A stretch of DNA of 34,646 bases from Victivallaceae bacterium. Its GTDB lineage: Bacteria; Verrucomicrobiota; Lentisphaeria; Victivallales; Victivallaceae. The DNA is taken from the NCBI GenBank assembly GCA_028718375.1, contig JAQULZ010000012.1:1-34646 (forward strand). The letters run 5' to 3'. The position numbers and the translations under genes are program-made. Of the stretch, positions 22,118 to 31,587 are shown in pieces. Under the pieces are notes generated by a model that had not been told where the DNA came from, searched no databases, and saw only the letters and a program-made list of their open reading frames with translations. Position 1 is the stretch's first letter; each line of letters begins with the position of its first letter.

Positions 22118-24742
22118 TTATTCAAGCTCTTCGGCATCTTCCGGTAAACCGGTTTCCGGTTCGCTGTCGACCGCCGGTTCGGCGCGGTCAAGCGCCGGAA
22201 CGGAAACTCCGGCGGCGGCGCGCTCCGCAGTGGCGGCGAGCATTTCCTCTTCTTCCTCGACTTTAATGATTTTGGAAACGCCGGTAATGCAGTCGTCGGG
22301 ATTGAGGTTCATGATCCGGACGCCTTTGGAGGCGCGGCCGATAGTGCGGATTTCGTCCACCGGAATGCGCACCAGCTGGCCGCGCTCGGTGGTGAGCAGC
22401 AGTTCGTCGCCCGGGACGATCTGGAGCGCGTCAAGCACCATATCGTCTTCCCGCAGTCTCATGCTGACCACGCCTTTGGCGCCGCGGTTGGTTTTCCGGT
22501 AAGTTTTGACGAAACTGCGTTTGCCCATGCCGAGCTGCGAAACCACCAGCAGTTCGGGACCGCCGGCGGTTTCCTCATCCATGCCCTCTTCAATTTCGCC
22601 GAGGTGCTCGCGGATGACTTCCATGCTGACGATGTGGTCATCCCCGAGCTTGAACCGCATCCCGGTAACGCCGCGGGCCGTCCGGCCCATCGGGCGCAAC
22701 TGGGAATCATTTTGGTCGAAGCGGCAGGCCATGCCTTTCCGGGTGGAAAGAATGATCTCATTGCCGTTTTCACAAATTGCGGCGCCGATGAGATCGTCCC
22801 CGTCCTCGATGCGGAGGGCGCGCAGCCCGGTGCGGCGCAGGTTGCGGAAAGCGCTCAGGTAAGTTTTCTTGATATAGCCGCTTCCCGCACACAGGATGAT
22901 GAATTTATTTTCATCTTCAAAATCCGCCTTGCAGACGGTGAGCATGGCCTTGATTTTCTCGCCGGGCTCGATTTTTATCATATTGACGATGGCTTTGCCT
23001 TTCGACACCCGGGAGCCTTCGGGAATTTCGTAAACATTCAGCCAGTGCATGAACCCTTTGTCCGTAAAGAAGAAAATCAAATCATGACTGTCGGCGTTGA
23101 ACAGGTGCTCGACATGATCTTCGTCCTTGGTTTCCATGCCGATGATGCCCTTGCCGCCGCGATGCTGAGTGCGGTAAGTCACGGCCGGGGTGCGTTTGAT
23201 GTAACCGGTATCGGAAACCGTGATGACGCAGGAATGGCGGGCAATCAGGTCGGCGACATTCAGATCGCTGTCGTCCAGAGTAATCTCGGTGCGGCGCGGA
23301 TTGGCGTGTTTATCGCGGACTTCCACGAGTTCATCCTTGATGACGCCGAGCCGCATTTCCCGGCTGGCCAGGAGGGTCCGGTAGTATTCGATCTGTTTTT
23401 TCAGCTCCGCCAACTCGTTCTCCACGTCTTCGCGCGCCAGCCCGGTCAATTGATGCAGCCGCATTTCCAGGATGGCGTTGGCCTGGATCGGAGTGAAACC
23501 GAACCGCTCCACCAGCGCTTCGCCCGCGGCCTGGCGGGTGCGGGAGGCGCGGATGGTATGAACGACTTCGTCGATATTGTCGAGCGCCTTGAGCAGCCCG
23601 TCGAGAATGTGGGCGCGGGCTTCGGCTTTTTCCAGGTCAAATACAGTCCGGCGGGTGATGACTTCCATCCGGTGATCAATATAAGCCTGCAATACCTGGA
23701 CGAGATTCATGACCCGCGGGCGGTTGTTGTCCACGACCAGCATGGTGTAGCCGTAGGAACTTTCCAGCGGCGTATGGGCGTAAAGCTGATTGAGCACGAC
23801 GCTGCCCATCGCGCCGCGTTTGATGTCGATAACGATCCGGATTCCCTGGCGGCGGCTGGATTCGTCGCGCAGACCGGAAATGCCGACGATATGTTTTTCA
23901 TTGACCAGATCGGCGATTTTCTTGACCATCATTTCCTTGTTCACGGCATAGGGTATTTCGGTAACGATGATCTGTTCGCGGCCTTTGTCGCTTTCCACCA
24001 GCTCAGCGCGGGCGCGGATCCGGACGCTGCCCCGGCCGGTGGCGTAAAAATTGCGGAGACTGGCGACCCCGCGGATGATGGCGCCGGTAGGATAATCCGG
24101 CCCCGGCAGATGCGCCATCAAGTCGTTGACGGCAGCGGTCGGGTTTTCCAGAAGACAGATGGTCGCATTGATCACTTCGCCGAGGTTGTGCGGAGGAATA
24201 TTCGTCGCCATGCCGACTCCGATCCCGGTGGTGCCGTTGACCAGCAGCTGGGGAAAACGCGCCGGCAGTACCGTGGGCTCCAGGGAGGCTTCGTCGAAAG
24301 TCGGGATCATGTCGATGGTGTCTTTATCGATGTCGACCAGCAGTTCTTCCGCGAGCCGTTCCAGCCGGGCTTCCGTATAACGGTAGGCGGCCGGAGCGTC
24401 GCCGTCGATGCTGCCGAAATTGCCCTGCCCATCCACGAGCGGCTCGCGCATCGCAAAATCCTGGGCCAGGCGCACCATCGCGTCATAAATCGAACCGTCG
24501 CCGTGCGGATGGTATTTCGCGATGACTTCTCCGACCACACTGGCGCTCTTTTTGAACGAATGAGATTTAGTCAGGCCGAGCTGTTTCATGGCGTACAGGA
24601 TGCGGCGGTTGACGGGTTTAAGCCCGTCGCGGACGTCGGGAATCGCCCGGCCGACGTTTACGCTGAGGGAATACTGCAAATAGGCCGTATGCATAATATC
24701 TTCAATGCCAACCGGAAAATCGTGCGTGCTGAGTTCAGTCAT
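22118..24742 (-). CDS. gyrA: DNA gyrase subunit A
   Basis: An 874-residue subunit that cuts and rejoins DNA during negative supercoiling. The catalytic tyrosine is Tyr122 in [10 protein letters not shown], at the same number as in E. coli. The GyrA box appears as QHRGGKG in the C-terminal beta-pinwheel, which marks it as GyrA and not ParC. The quinolone-binding region reads [10 protein letters not shown], so E. coli Ser83 is Gly here while Asp87 is kept. The C terminus ends in an acidic tail. An AGGAA site lies eight bases before the ATG. It leads an operon with folP, cdaA and ybbR. No gyrB is in the window. Confidence 0.96.
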   Translation of the reverse strand: MTELSTHDFPVGIEDIMHTAYLQYSLSVNVGRAIPDVRDGLKPVNRRILYAMKQLGLTKSHSFKKSASVVGEVIAKYHPHGDGSIYDAMVRLAQDFAMREPLVDGQGNFGSIDGDAPAAYRYTEARLERLAEELLVDIDKDTIDMIPTFDEASLEPTVLPARFPQLLVNGTTGIGVGMATNIPPHNLGEVINATICLLENPTAAVNDLMAHLPGPDYPTGAIIRGVASLRNFYATGRGSVRIRARAELVESDKGREQIIVTEIPYAVNKEMMVKKIADLVNEKHIVGISGLRDESSRRQGIRIVIDIKRGAMGSVVLNQLYAHTPLESSYGYTMLVVDNNRPRVMNLVQVLQAYIDHRMEVITRRTVFDLEKAEARAHILDGLLKALDNIDEVVHTIRASRTRQAAGEALVERFGFTPIQANAILEMRLHQLTGLAREDVENELAELKKQIEYYRTLLASREMRLGVIKDELVEVRDKHANPRRTEITLDDSDLNVADLIARHSCVITVSDTGYIKRTPAVTYRTQHRGGKGIIGMETKDEDHVEHLFNADSHDLIFFFTDKGFMHWLNVYEIPEGSRVSKGKAIVNMIKIEPGEKIKAMLTVCKADFEDENKFIILCAGSGYIKKTYLSAFRNLRRTGLRALRIEDGDDLIGAAICENGNEIILSTRKGMACRFDQNDSQLRPMGRTARGVTGMRFKLGDDHIVSMEVIREHLGEIEEGMDEETAGGPELLVVSQLGMGKRSFVKTYRKTNRGAKGVVSMRLREDDMVLDALQIVPGDELLLTTERGQLVRIPVDEIRTIGRASKGVRIMNLNPDDCITGVSKIIKVEEEEEMLAATAERAAAGVSVPALDRAEPAVDSEPETGLPEDAEELE

Positions 24743-24890
24743 GGTGGTTTCCTTATATCTTCAATCCGGCCCTGCTGCCGGGTTATCAATAGCTTTACTT
24801 AACATACACCGTTTTAGCAAATTAACAAGCAGCAAAGGAGCTTATTTTAGGCAGAAAAAAAAGGATATTGCCGCAGTCGGCGAAAGTGCG

Positions 24891-24913
24891 CCGCCGGCAG
24901 CGGTCGCCGGCGG
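24891..24913. repeat. GC-rich hairpin in the gyrA upstream region
   Basis: CCGCCGGC (24891-24898) and GCCGGCGG (24906-24913) form a perfect 8-bp stem with a 7-base loop, midway between the divergent gyrA and coiled-coil genes. No T-run is close enough for a terminator. The rest of the 279-base gap holds only promoter-like sequence. Confidence 0.4.
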
Positions 24914-24963
24914 TCGGAATCCCGGATTTTCAGCCGTTATTTTTTTCCGGGCGGCGGCCCGAC

Positions 24964-24991
24964 TTGTTTTCCCGGCCGGGTGTGCTAAGTT
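24964..24991 (+). promoter_or_regulatory. Possible promoter of the coiled-coil/desulfurase pair
   Basis: TTGTTT (24964-24969) and TAAGTT (24986-24991) are spaced by 16 bases and followed by a GGAGG ribosome site five bases before the ATG at 25022. Both boxes are imperfect. Confidence 0.35.
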
Positions 24992-25021
24992 ACACCATTG
25001 TGAACTTTAACGGAGGCAGCC

Positions 25022-25285
25022 ATGAAAACCGCTTGGGAATTAGCCCTCGAACGCAGCGGCGGAACATTGAATGAACTCGATGACGACCGCAAAAAAGCCA
25101 TCGCGCAAATCGACCGCGCCTGCCAGGCCCGACTGGCGGAAGCGGAACTGGCTTACACTGAAAAATTGAAGCGGACTTCCGACTACCAGGCCATTGAGCA
25201 GCTTAAGGAAGACCTGGCGGTCGAACGCGCTTCGATCCGGTCCAAAGCCGCGCGAGATAAGGAAAAAATCCGTTCCGGAACCTGA
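25022..25285 (+). CDS. Small conserved coiled-coil protein (PVC-type hypothetical)
   Basis: An 87-residue, highly charged, almost entirely helical protein starting MKTAWELALERSGG. I recall similar short proteins, with the same opening and a DLAVERASIRSK-like end, from Verrucomicrobia, Planctomycetes and Lentisphaerae; this is memory, not a search. The heptad-like Ala/Leu spacing suggests a coiled coil. There is no signal peptide and no catalytic motif. The function is unknown. The stop is followed after 3 bases by the cysteine-desulfurase-like gene, so the two are made from one message. That pairing may hint at a scaffold or sulfur-carrier accessory role, which is speculation. Confidence 0.75.
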   Translation: MKTAWELALERSGGTLNELDDDRKKAIAQIDRACQARLAEAELAYTEKLKRTSDYQAIEQLKEDLAVERASIRSKAARDKEKIRSGT

Positions 25286-25288
25286 GCC

Positions 25289-26431
25289 ATGGAAGCTGGT
25301 TTGAGCATATATTTCGATAATGCCGCCGCATGCCGGCCGGATCCGAAAATCTGGGGTTATTATTATGCCTGCGCTTCCCGCTTCTACGCCAACCAGGAAG
25401 CGGCGCACGCCCTGGCGGTGCGGGAACGCGGTCAAATCGCCGCCGCCGCCCGGCGGCTTTCCCGGGCTTTGTGCGGCGAAGAAACTTTTGTTCATTGGGG
25501 GCATTCCGGCACCGGGCTCTTCAGTCTGCTGGGCGGTTTTCCCGGCTTTCAGCGCGGCAATATCGTGACCACCGCCCTCGAACATCCGGCGCTGACTGCC
25601 GCGCTCAAGCGCACCGGCGCCGAAATCCGTTTCAGCAGCATAACCGCCGGCCGGGTTGACCTTGAACATCTGGCGGGGGTACTGGATGAAAAAACCGTTT
25701 TAACTGCGGTTTACCAGGTCCAAAGCGAAACCGGGGCGATTCAGGACCCGGTTGAAATCCGCCGGGTACTCGATGCCCGGGCGCCGCAAAGCCTGCTGCT
25801 GACGGACACCATCCAGTCCGCGGGCAAAATTCCGTTTTCCCGGGAAAAAGCCCAACCCGATATCATCAGTGTTTCCGGCCCTAAAATCGGCGCGCCTGCG
25901 GCGGCGGCGCTATTGTTGAACCTCAGCATCCCGCGCGCCCGGGCGCTGGCCGATCATTTGCAGCGCTGCCGCACGGAATATTATACCGCCGGCCGCCCCG
26001 AACCGGCCGCCGTACTGGCCCTGGCGCAGGGCATCCGCAAAAATCTGAACGAACTATCGGAAAATTTCAACAAGGTAAACGCCGTCAACGCCTTCCTGCG
26101 CCGGGAACTGGTAAAGCTGAAACTGATTAACGGGAAAAAACCGCTCCTGACCATCCCCGCCGACCACGCATCTCCCTATATTCTGCACTTTATCGTTCCC
26201 GGCTACCAGAGCGGGGTGCTGGTACGGATGCTTTCGGAAGCGAACGTCTATTTTTCCGCCGGCAGCGCCTGCCGCTCCGAAACGGATCAGCCGAGCGCCG
26301 TCCTTACCGCAATGAATTTCAGCCGCGGTGACGCCTACGCCGGGATCCGGCTGAGTTTCTGCCCGCAAAACACCCTACGGGAAGCCGAAATCTTCCTCGA
26401 AAAATTCCAAAACGCCCTTTTGACTTATTGA
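25289..26431 (+). CDS. Class V aminotransferase, cysteine-desulfurase-like
   Basis: A 380-residue PLP enzyme of the NifS/IscS fold. It opens with YFDNAAACRPDP, has His99 in TTALEHPAL and Asp173/Gln176 in TDTIQSAGK, the Schiff-base Lys199 in SVSGPKIGAP, and a loop cysteine Cys328 in FSAGSACRSE. It is therefore likely to move sulfur from cysteine. Two points are odd: the usual SxHK before the lysine reads SGPK, losing the His that normally protonates the product, and the NNEIG-type motif reads VQSETG. It may be a divergent desulfurase or selenocysteine lyase relative. The last 7 bases overlap tail-to-tail with the kinase gene on the other strand. Confidence 0.82.
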   Translation: MEAGLSIYFDNAAACRPDPKIWGYYYACASRFYANQEAAHALAVRERGQIAAAARRLSRALCGEETFVHWGHSGTGLFSLLGGFPGFQRGNIVTTALEHPALTAALKRTGAEIRFSSITAGRVDLEHLAGVLDEKTVLTAVYQVQSETGAIQDPVEIRRVLDARAPQSLLLTDTIQSAGKIPFSREKAQPDIISVSGPKIGAPAAAALLLNLSIPRARALADHLQRCRTEYYTAGRPEPAAVLALAQGIRKNLNELSENFNKVNAVNAFLRRELVKLKLINGKKPLLTIPADHASPYILHFIVPGYQSGVLVRMLSEANVYFSAGSACRSETDQPSAVLTAMNFSRGDAYAGIRLSFCPQNTLREAEIFLEKFQNALLTY

Positions 26432-27588
26432 CCGCCGTTTGACAGTAACATCAACGGCGCCACCACCCGGTTGTTGGGCAATTGCAGCAGGATTGCGGGA
26501 TCGATTTCGATTCCGGCGGTTCGGGCCCGGTCAATGAATTCCGCAGTGCTGTCCGGGGAGGCTTTCCGGGCTCCGTCCGGCGGCTTCTCAAAATAAAGCA
26601 CTCCCGGCTTCTCAAACACCAGCGGCCGCAAATGATCGACGCCGAGCAGCTCCAGGCGAAAAGATTCCAGCCAGAGGGCTTCCGCCCGGCGGGACGGCAA
26701 CTGCGCCACGTCGAAATAATTGCCGGTCAGCCGGTCCGGAATCGCCGGCGGATCGACCGCAACTCCGGCGCCCGGCATTTTCCGCACCAGAAATTCATGG
26801 TCCGCGGTATTTACCGGCGTTATATATTTGGAATAGTTTTCCAATATCTGCACCCGGCGCTTCGGCCAGTTTTCTTGCGCCCGAGCGGCCCGCAGCGCCA
26901 ACCCCCGCCGCCAAAACTCCCCGGCCGCCGCCGCACTTAATTCGCTCCTGACGCTCCGCAAAAAAGCGCTTCCCTCCGCGTTACTCAATCCCCGGAATAA
27001 TTCCAGAACGATCCGGGAGTGTTCGGTTATTTGCCGGGGAGATAATTTTTTCGGACGCCGGACGCCGTAAACATCCACCAGGGCAAAATTGCCCGACGGC
27101 GCGCAATACAGGAGGTTGCCAAGGTGAAAATCCGGATGGTAAAAGCCCGCAGCAAAAAAAGGGTTTAAAAATTCTGCCAGACCCGTCAGAAATTTCTTCG
27201 GCGTCTCAGGGCCGTAAACAATTTCGCGATGCCAGTATTCCAGCGCCGAGCAGCTTTCCGGCAGCGCCTCGGTCAACAGCATGACGGCGGAACCGCGTTT
27301 CGCCCAGCCCAAATGCCGTACCACCGGAACGCCCGCGGTTGCGAGCGCGCGCCCGGCGGCAAATTCGCGCGCCGCTTTCGGCGCCAACCGGTTACGGGCC
27401 CGGCGCCAGAACCCGGCGGGCTGTTCGATCTTTACATAGAAAAGGTCTTCAACCTTAAAAACCGTGCGCACCGGATTTTGTTTGACGGCGGAGTTCCGGG
27501 CGAAATCTTCCCAGTGGTCGAACCAGCCGTGCAATAACGCGGGAGTTTCGATCATCCACTGCCAGTCGTTTATCCGTATTTTCTGCAT
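26425..27588 (-). CDS. WaaP/Kdo-kinase-like lipopolysaccharide core kinase
   Basis: A 387-residue protein with a complete eukaryote-like kinase core. Lys53 is in FYVKIEQ and Glu75 in AREFAAGRAL. The catalytic loop HPDFHLGNLL carries Asp153 and Asn158, and Asp172 in LVDVYGVRRP fills the DFG position. This matches the lipopolysaccharide kinase (Kdo/WaaP) family, which phosphorylates sugars of the LPS inner core on the cytoplasmic face. Its presence supports a Gram-negative outer membrane. It is the third gene after guaA and rsmD, 51 bases downstream of rsmD. No other LPS genes are nearby, so the acceptor is unknown. Confidence 0.78.
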   Translation of the reverse strand: MQKIRINDWQWMIETPALLHGWFDHWEDFARNSAVKQNPVRTVFKVEDLFYVKIEQPAGFWRRARNRLAPKAAREFAAGRALATAGVPVVRHLGWAKRGSAVMLLTEALPESCSALEYWHREIVYGPETPKKFLTGLAEFLNPFFAAGFYHPDFHLGNLLYCAPSGNFALVDVYGVRRPKKLSPRQITEHSRIVLELFRGLSNAEGSAFLRSVRSELSAAAAGEFWRRGLALRAARAQENWPKRRVQILENYSKYITPVNTADHEFLVRKMPGAGVAVDPPAIPDRLTGNYFDVAQLPSRRAEALWLESFRLELLGVDHLRPLVFEKPGVLYFEKPPDGARKASPDSTAEFIDRARTAGIEIDPAILLQLPNNRVVAPLMLLSNGGQ

Positions 27589-27639
27589 AAGACGGCTTCT
27601 CTTGCTCGCTTAATTCGGTATGAATACCGCTTTTGCTTT

Positions 27640-28212
27640 TCACCTGTTTTTACTGCCAACCGTCGCAATCAAAAACCGGGTGCCGCCGAATTCGCGAATC
27701 CGGGAATCCGCGGCGGGCGGGTTCATGAATCCGCCCGCCGCGCCGGGGAACGATGGAATTTCCCAAACCAGCCGGCCCCCGGCCGTCCAGTTTACGAACT
27801 CCCTATCCGCCAGCAGCCGGGCGAAAAAAGCCGCAGATTCCGGATAGGGCGGATCGGCAAAAATAAAATCCGGTTCCGGCAGCTGCCGCCGGTAAATTCC
27901 GCTCAAAACATCGGCCCGGATGACTGTTAATTCAGCGCTGACTCCGGCTTTGGCAAGGTTGGCCGCATTCGCCTCGATGACGGCACAATGCGCGGGCAAA
28001 TTCTCCACAAAAATGACCTTTGCGGCGCCGCGGCTGGCGGCTTCCAGTCCGAGCGCTCCGGAGCCCGCAAATAAATCCGCAACTTTTGCGCCCGTAAAAA
28101 TTCCCAAGCTGTCGAACAGCGCCTTGCGCGCCCGTGCCGCGGTCGGACGCACCGCCACACCCGGCGGCACCGTTAATACTATACTTTTAGCGATCCCGGA
28201 AATTATCTTCAT
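27640..28212 (-). CDS. rsmD: 16S rRNA (guanine-N2) methyltransferase, RsmD
   Basis: A 190-residue Rossmann-fold methyltransferase that, in E. coli, methylates G966 of 16S rRNA. The N-terminal [15 protein letters not shown], the SAM motif [15 protein letters not shown] (Gly50-Ser-Gly) and the catalytic DPPY (120-123) are all present. I chose the ATG at 28212 because it forms an ATGA overlap with the guaA stop; a GTG two codons earlier is less likely. The segment [17 protein letters not shown] before the last strand is an unusual Gly/Pro/Ala-rich insertion compared with standard RsmD. Confidence 0.92.
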   Translation of the reverse strand: MKIISGIAKSIVLTVPPGVAVRPTAARARKALFDSLGIFTGAKVADLFAGSGALGLEAASRGAAKVIFVENLPAHCAVIEANAANLAKAGVSAELTVIRADVLSGIYRRQLPEPDFIFADPPYPESAAFFARLLADREFVNWTAGGRLVWEIPSFPGAAGGFMNPPAADSRIREFGGTRFLIATVGSKNR

Positions 28213-29762
28213 TCCCACTCGATGGTGCCCGGGGGTTTGGAGGTGATATCGTAAACCACGCGGTTGACGCCGCGCACTTCGTTGATGATCCGGTTGGAAA
28301 TGTTTTCGAGCACTTCATAAGGCAGTTTCACCCAGTCCGCGGTCATGCCGTCGGAACTTTCCACGGCGCGTAACGCGATCACGTAATCGTAAGTGCGTTC
28401 GTCGCCCATCACGCCGACCGTTCGGACCGGGAGAAACACCCCGAAGGTCTGCCAGGTTTCATAATACAAACCGGCTTTCTTGATTTCATCGACGATGATT
28501 TCATCGGCGTCGCGGAGGATGTCCAGCGTAGCCGTAGTTACCGCGCCGAGGTGGCGGACCGCCAGCCCCGGCCCTGGAAACGGCTGCCGCATCACTACGT
28601 CTTTGGGCAAACCGAGCTGCCGGCCGACTTCCCGCACTTCATCTTTGAACAGGCGGCTCAGCGGTTCGAGCAGTTTGAATTTCAGGTCTTGCGGCAAACC
28701 GCCGACGTTATGATGGCTTTTGATCATCGCCGCCGGATTGCCGTCAATCGGAACGCTTTCGATCACGTCCGGGTAGGTCGTGCCCTGGGCCAGGAATTCC
28801 GCGCCCTCGATGCCGGCCGCCGCCCGGTCGAAAACCGCGACGAATTCCCGACCGATGATCTTACGTTTGGTTTCCGGATCGTCCACCCCGGCCAGCGCGG
28901 TCATGAACTGGACCGTCGCGTCAACATAAACCAGATCCATCCGGAAATTATCCCCGAACAACTTCCTCACCCGGTCGGCTTCATTCTTGCGAAGCAAGCC
29001 GTTATTGACGAAAATACAGGTGAGCTGCCGGCCGATCGCCTTATGGATCAGCGCCGCCGCGACCGAGGAATCGACGCCGCCGCTCAACCCGAGAATCACC
29101 CGTCTGCCGCCGACATTTTCACGGATTTCCCGCACTGACCGCTCGATGAACGAAGCGATCGTCCAGTTGCCGAAACAACCGCAGATTCTGTGACAGAAGT
29201 TTTTAATTATCCGGTGTCCCTGGGGGGTATGCACCACTTCCGGGTGAAACTGGATGCCGTAAATATCGCGGTTATCGATCTGCACCGCGCCATATTCGGT
29301 GTTGGCGGTGGTCGCCAGAACCTTGAAGCCGCCGGCCGGAGCTTTACTGACTTTGTCGCCGTGCGACATCCAAACCTGAATTTCTCCTTCCAGCCCGGCG
29401 AATAAAGCGCTGGGGCCTGCGATTTTCAGCAGGACCTTGCCGTATTCACGGGCCTTGCCGGGGGAAACTTCGCCGCCAAGCGTGTGAGTGAGCAGCTGTA
29501 AACCGTAACAGATGCCGAGAATCGGAATCCCGGCGCTAAAAATTTCGGGATCGCATTTCGGAGCTCCCGCCTGATAGACGCTGCTGGGGCCGCCGCTGAG
29601 AATAATACCCCGCGGGTGTTCCGCTTTAAGAACCGCGGCGGGAGTATTGAAGGGGAGGATTTTGCTGTAGACGCTGCATTCCCGGATTCTCCGGGCGATT
29701 AACTGGCTGTATTGCGAACCGAAATCCAATACGATAATCGTTTCAGTCTGGTCATGCTTCAT
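28209..29762 (-). CDS. guaA: GMP synthase (glutamine-hydrolysing)
   Basis: A 517-residue enzyme converting XMP to GMP. The N-terminal glutamine amidotransferase has the nucleophile Cys85 in [10 protein letters not shown] and His173/Glu175 in FHPEVVHT. The ATP pyrophosphatase P-loop is SGGVDSS (227-233). The C-terminal dimerisation domain ends KPPGTIEWE, the usual end. I chose the ATG at 29762 because family members start right there; two longer in-frame starts (29774, 29882) lie in AT-rich leader sequence. No good ribosome site is visible. Loss of a strong site, with 250 bases of intergenic repeat upstream, may matter for expression. rsmD is coupled by overlap. Confidence 0.96.
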   Translation of the reverse strand: MKHDQTETIIVLDFGSQYSQLIARRIRECSVYSKILPFNTPAAVLKAEHPRGIILSGGPSSVYQAGAPKCDPEIFSAGIPILGICYGLQLLTHTLGGEVSPGKAREYGKVLLKIAGPSALFAGLEGEIQVWMSHGDKVSKAPAGGFKVLATTANTEYGAVQIDNRDIYGIQFHPEVVHTPQGHRIIKNFCHRICGCFGNWTIASFIERSVREIRENVGGRRVILGLSGGVDSSVAAALIHKAIGRQLTCIFVNNGLLRKNEADRVRKLFGDNFRMDLVYVDATVQFMTALAGVDDPETKRKIIGREFVAVFDRAAAGIEGAEFLAQGTTYPDVIESVPIDGNPAAMIKSHHNVGGLPQDLKFKLLEPLSRLFKDEVREVGRQLGLPKDVVMRQPFPGPGLAVRHLGAVTTATLDILRDADEIIVDEIKKAGLYYETWQTFGVFLPVRTVGVMGDERTYDYVIALRAVESSDGMTADWVKLPYEVLENISNRIINEVRGVNRVVYDITSKPPGTIEWE

Positions 29763-29924
29763 GATAAATCTCATAATTGTATTTTGAATTACTAATAGTT
29801 TAAAATAACGATTTTTAAATAGCGGATAAATATTTTTTGCCAAATAACCCTTGCCGCGTATTTCAGTAAAAAAACTGGACAAACCAACAAATAGGGGTTA
29901 TTTTTTACGGTCTCAGGTAAAAAT

Positions 29925-29993
29925 AAACCACAAAATACACGAAACACACGAAAAAAAGAATTTCAAAAAAAGAGCTTTCGTGTATTTCGTGGT
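29925..29993. repeat. Palindromic intergenic repeat between guaA and prmA
   Basis: AACCACAAAATACACGAAA (29925-29943) and TTTCGTGTATTTCGTGGTT (29975-29993) form a 19-bp inverted repeat with one mismatch around a 31-base A-rich spacer. The motif ACACGAAA recurs at 29943-29952. Such CCACGAAATACACGAAA sequences resemble dispersed repeats I remember from several environmental genomes. It lies between divergently transcribed genes. Confidence 0.6.
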
Positions 29994-30015
29994 TAAAAAA
30001 ATTGATAATTGAAAG

Positions 30016-30942
30016 ATGAACAACGACCTTCTTTACTGCTGTAAACTGACGGACGAGTCCGGGAATCCGGATTTGACCTCGGAATTTTTGAGTGCACGAG
30101 GCTATGATTTCAGTTCCTGGGAAGATTTGGAAAATTGCCGGAGCAGCCATACGCTTTATTTTGAACGGGAAGCCGGCGCCGTTGCGGCTAAGGATGACCT
30201 TGAAGCCCGGCGGGAGGAATGGCGGGAATACGGCATTGAGATCAAGGAAATTGAATTATTTTCCATCCGGCGTGAAGATTGGGCGGAAGTCTGGAAAAAA
30301 TATTTTCCCGTGCTGCCGATTTCCCCGCGGCTGGTCATCAAGCCGAGCTGGCTGGAATATTACCCGCAACCGGGACAGCAGATCGTGGAAATCGACCCCG
30401 GCATGAGTTTCGGCACCGGGCAGCATGCAACTACGGCGTATTGTCTCCGGATGATCGATAAACTGACCGATGCCGGAAATGTCGCCCGGTTACTTGATGC
30501 GGGTTGCGGCTCGGGGATTCTGTCCATCGCCGCCGCCAAACTCGGCTGTCCGGATATCGATGCTTTCGACATCGATCCCGACGCCGTCCGGATTGCCCGG
30601 GAAAACATGGCGCTGAACGGGATCATCCCCGGAAATATCCGGGTCCGGATTGCCGACGCGGCGGAATTCGCTCCGTCCGGCGGAGCTTATGACCTGGTCG
30701 CCGCCAATATCCTGGCCCACGTCCTGGGCGCCAACTGCGGTCAAATCGCGTCCTGGGTAAAACCCGGCGGGAAACTGATCCTGGCCGGGATTCTGACCGG
30801 GGATTTCGACCACACCGCCCGGCAGTTTCGGGACGCGGGATTGGAGCCGCTCGACCGGTTCACGGAAAAAGAATGGACCAGCGGGCTGTTCGGCAAAAAA
30901 GCGCCGACACAGAAATCATGGCCATCTTTTTACAACAGGTAG
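30016..30942 (+). CDS. prmA: Ribosomal protein L11 methyltransferase with a replaced C-terminal tail
   Basis: A 308-residue SAM methyltransferase. The N-terminal substrate-binding region is followed by the PrmA signature DPGMSFGTGQHATT (127-140), SAM motif LLDAGCGSGILSIAA (159-173), the acidic DIDPDAV and the catalytic VAANILAHV (228-236, where the family has N-P/I-L). The natural C terminus of the family (EEWCRITGRK type) corresponds to KEWTSGLFGKK, ending near residue 295. The next 13 residues (APTQKSWPSFYNR) come from an IS630 fragment read out of frame, so the native stop has been lost. The enzyme domain is intact and probably active. Confidence 0.88.
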   Translation: MNNDLLYCCKLTDESGNPDLTSEFLSARGYDFSSWEDLENCRSSHTLYFEREAGAVAAKDDLEARREEWREYGIEIKEIELFSIRREDWAEVWKKYFPVLPISPRLVIKPSWLEYYPQPGQQIVEIDPGMSFGTGQHATTAYCLRMIDKLTDAGNVARLLDAGCGSGILSIAAAKLGCPDIDAFDIDPDAVRIARENMALNGIIPGNIRVRIADAAEFAPSGGAYDLVAANILAHVLGANCGQIASWVKPGGKLILAGILTGDFDHTARQFRDAGLEPLDRFTEKEWTSGLFGKKAPTQKSWPSFYNR

Positions 30943-31241
30943 CAGAACGCTTCCCCGACGAATTTATTATCATGTTCATGGATAAAGCATCATGGCACAC
31001 TGCTGGTAAGCTCAATATTCCAGATAACATAAAATTGTTGTTTCTGCCGCCATACCGCCCTCAGCTCAATCCAGTTGAACATTTGTGGAAAGAAGTAAGG
31101 GAAAAATATTTTGCAAATGTTGTTTTCAAAAGCATTGATGCCGTGGAAAACAGATTAATGGAAGCGTTAACTTTCATGAATCAAACTCCTGATATTGTAA
31201 AATGTTTTCCAGGTTGTGATTGGATAATTACTAACCTTTAG
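30903..31241 (+). pseudogene. C-terminal fragment of an IS630-family transposase
   Basis: From about 30903 the frame that ends at 31241 reads as the last 110 residues of an IS630/Tc1-mariner-type DDE transposase. It has FIIMFMDKASWH with the second catalytic Asp, LLFLPPYRPQLNPVEHLWKEV with the catalytic Glu, and a normal C-terminal helix region ending at a stop. The first catalytic Asp and the N-terminal DNA-binding domain are missing; full-length proteins have about 340 residues. It cannot transpose on its own. The fragment is fused directly to the prmA end, and no matching left end is seen. Composition is AT-richer than prmA. Confidence 0.85.
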
Positions 31242-31497
31242 ATCACAAATTGGTATTAATTGATTTTTGAGACTTTTTTCATCATTTTATCTACCAACCA
31301 GTAAACTGCAATGATATATCCTTCGGTGAGCATGTCGGATAATCCTTATAATATTTGAATGTGGTTATCCAAATTTAAAAGGATTAATACCCATAATATG
31401 GATACTTCATGCTCAATTTTCAAACTTTTAGTGTTTTTTCACTCATTAAAAAAAACTTGCACACGGTGTAAATTATGAAATTTTCGCTTTTCCAAAA
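31242..31497. other. AT-rich stretch without a gene
   Basis: Between the transposase remnant and the ferredoxin promoter I see no coding frame and no clear terminal inverted repeat for the IS630 fragment. The base composition is clearly AT-richer than the flanking genes. Confidence 0.4.
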
Positions 31498-31526
31498 TTG
31501 CAATAATATGTTTCGGAGGCTATATT
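31498..31526 (+). promoter_or_regulatory. Likely promoter of the ferredoxin gene
   Basis: TTGCAA (31498-31503) and TATATT (31521-31526) are separated by 17 bases. Transcription would start about 55 bases before the ATG at 31588. Confidence 0.5.
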
Positions 31527-31587
31527 ATTCACTAACATCAGGCAATAGTAGAGCCTCAGGATTTAAATTCTTAAAAGGAGATGAAAG

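Noticed and set aside
22604-24802. A 732-codon open frame on the plus strand opposite gyrA
   Set aside because: It is antisense to a clear gyrA. Its translation is rich in His, Asp and Gly with no domain, the usual shadow of GC-biased codons, and it has no ribosome site.
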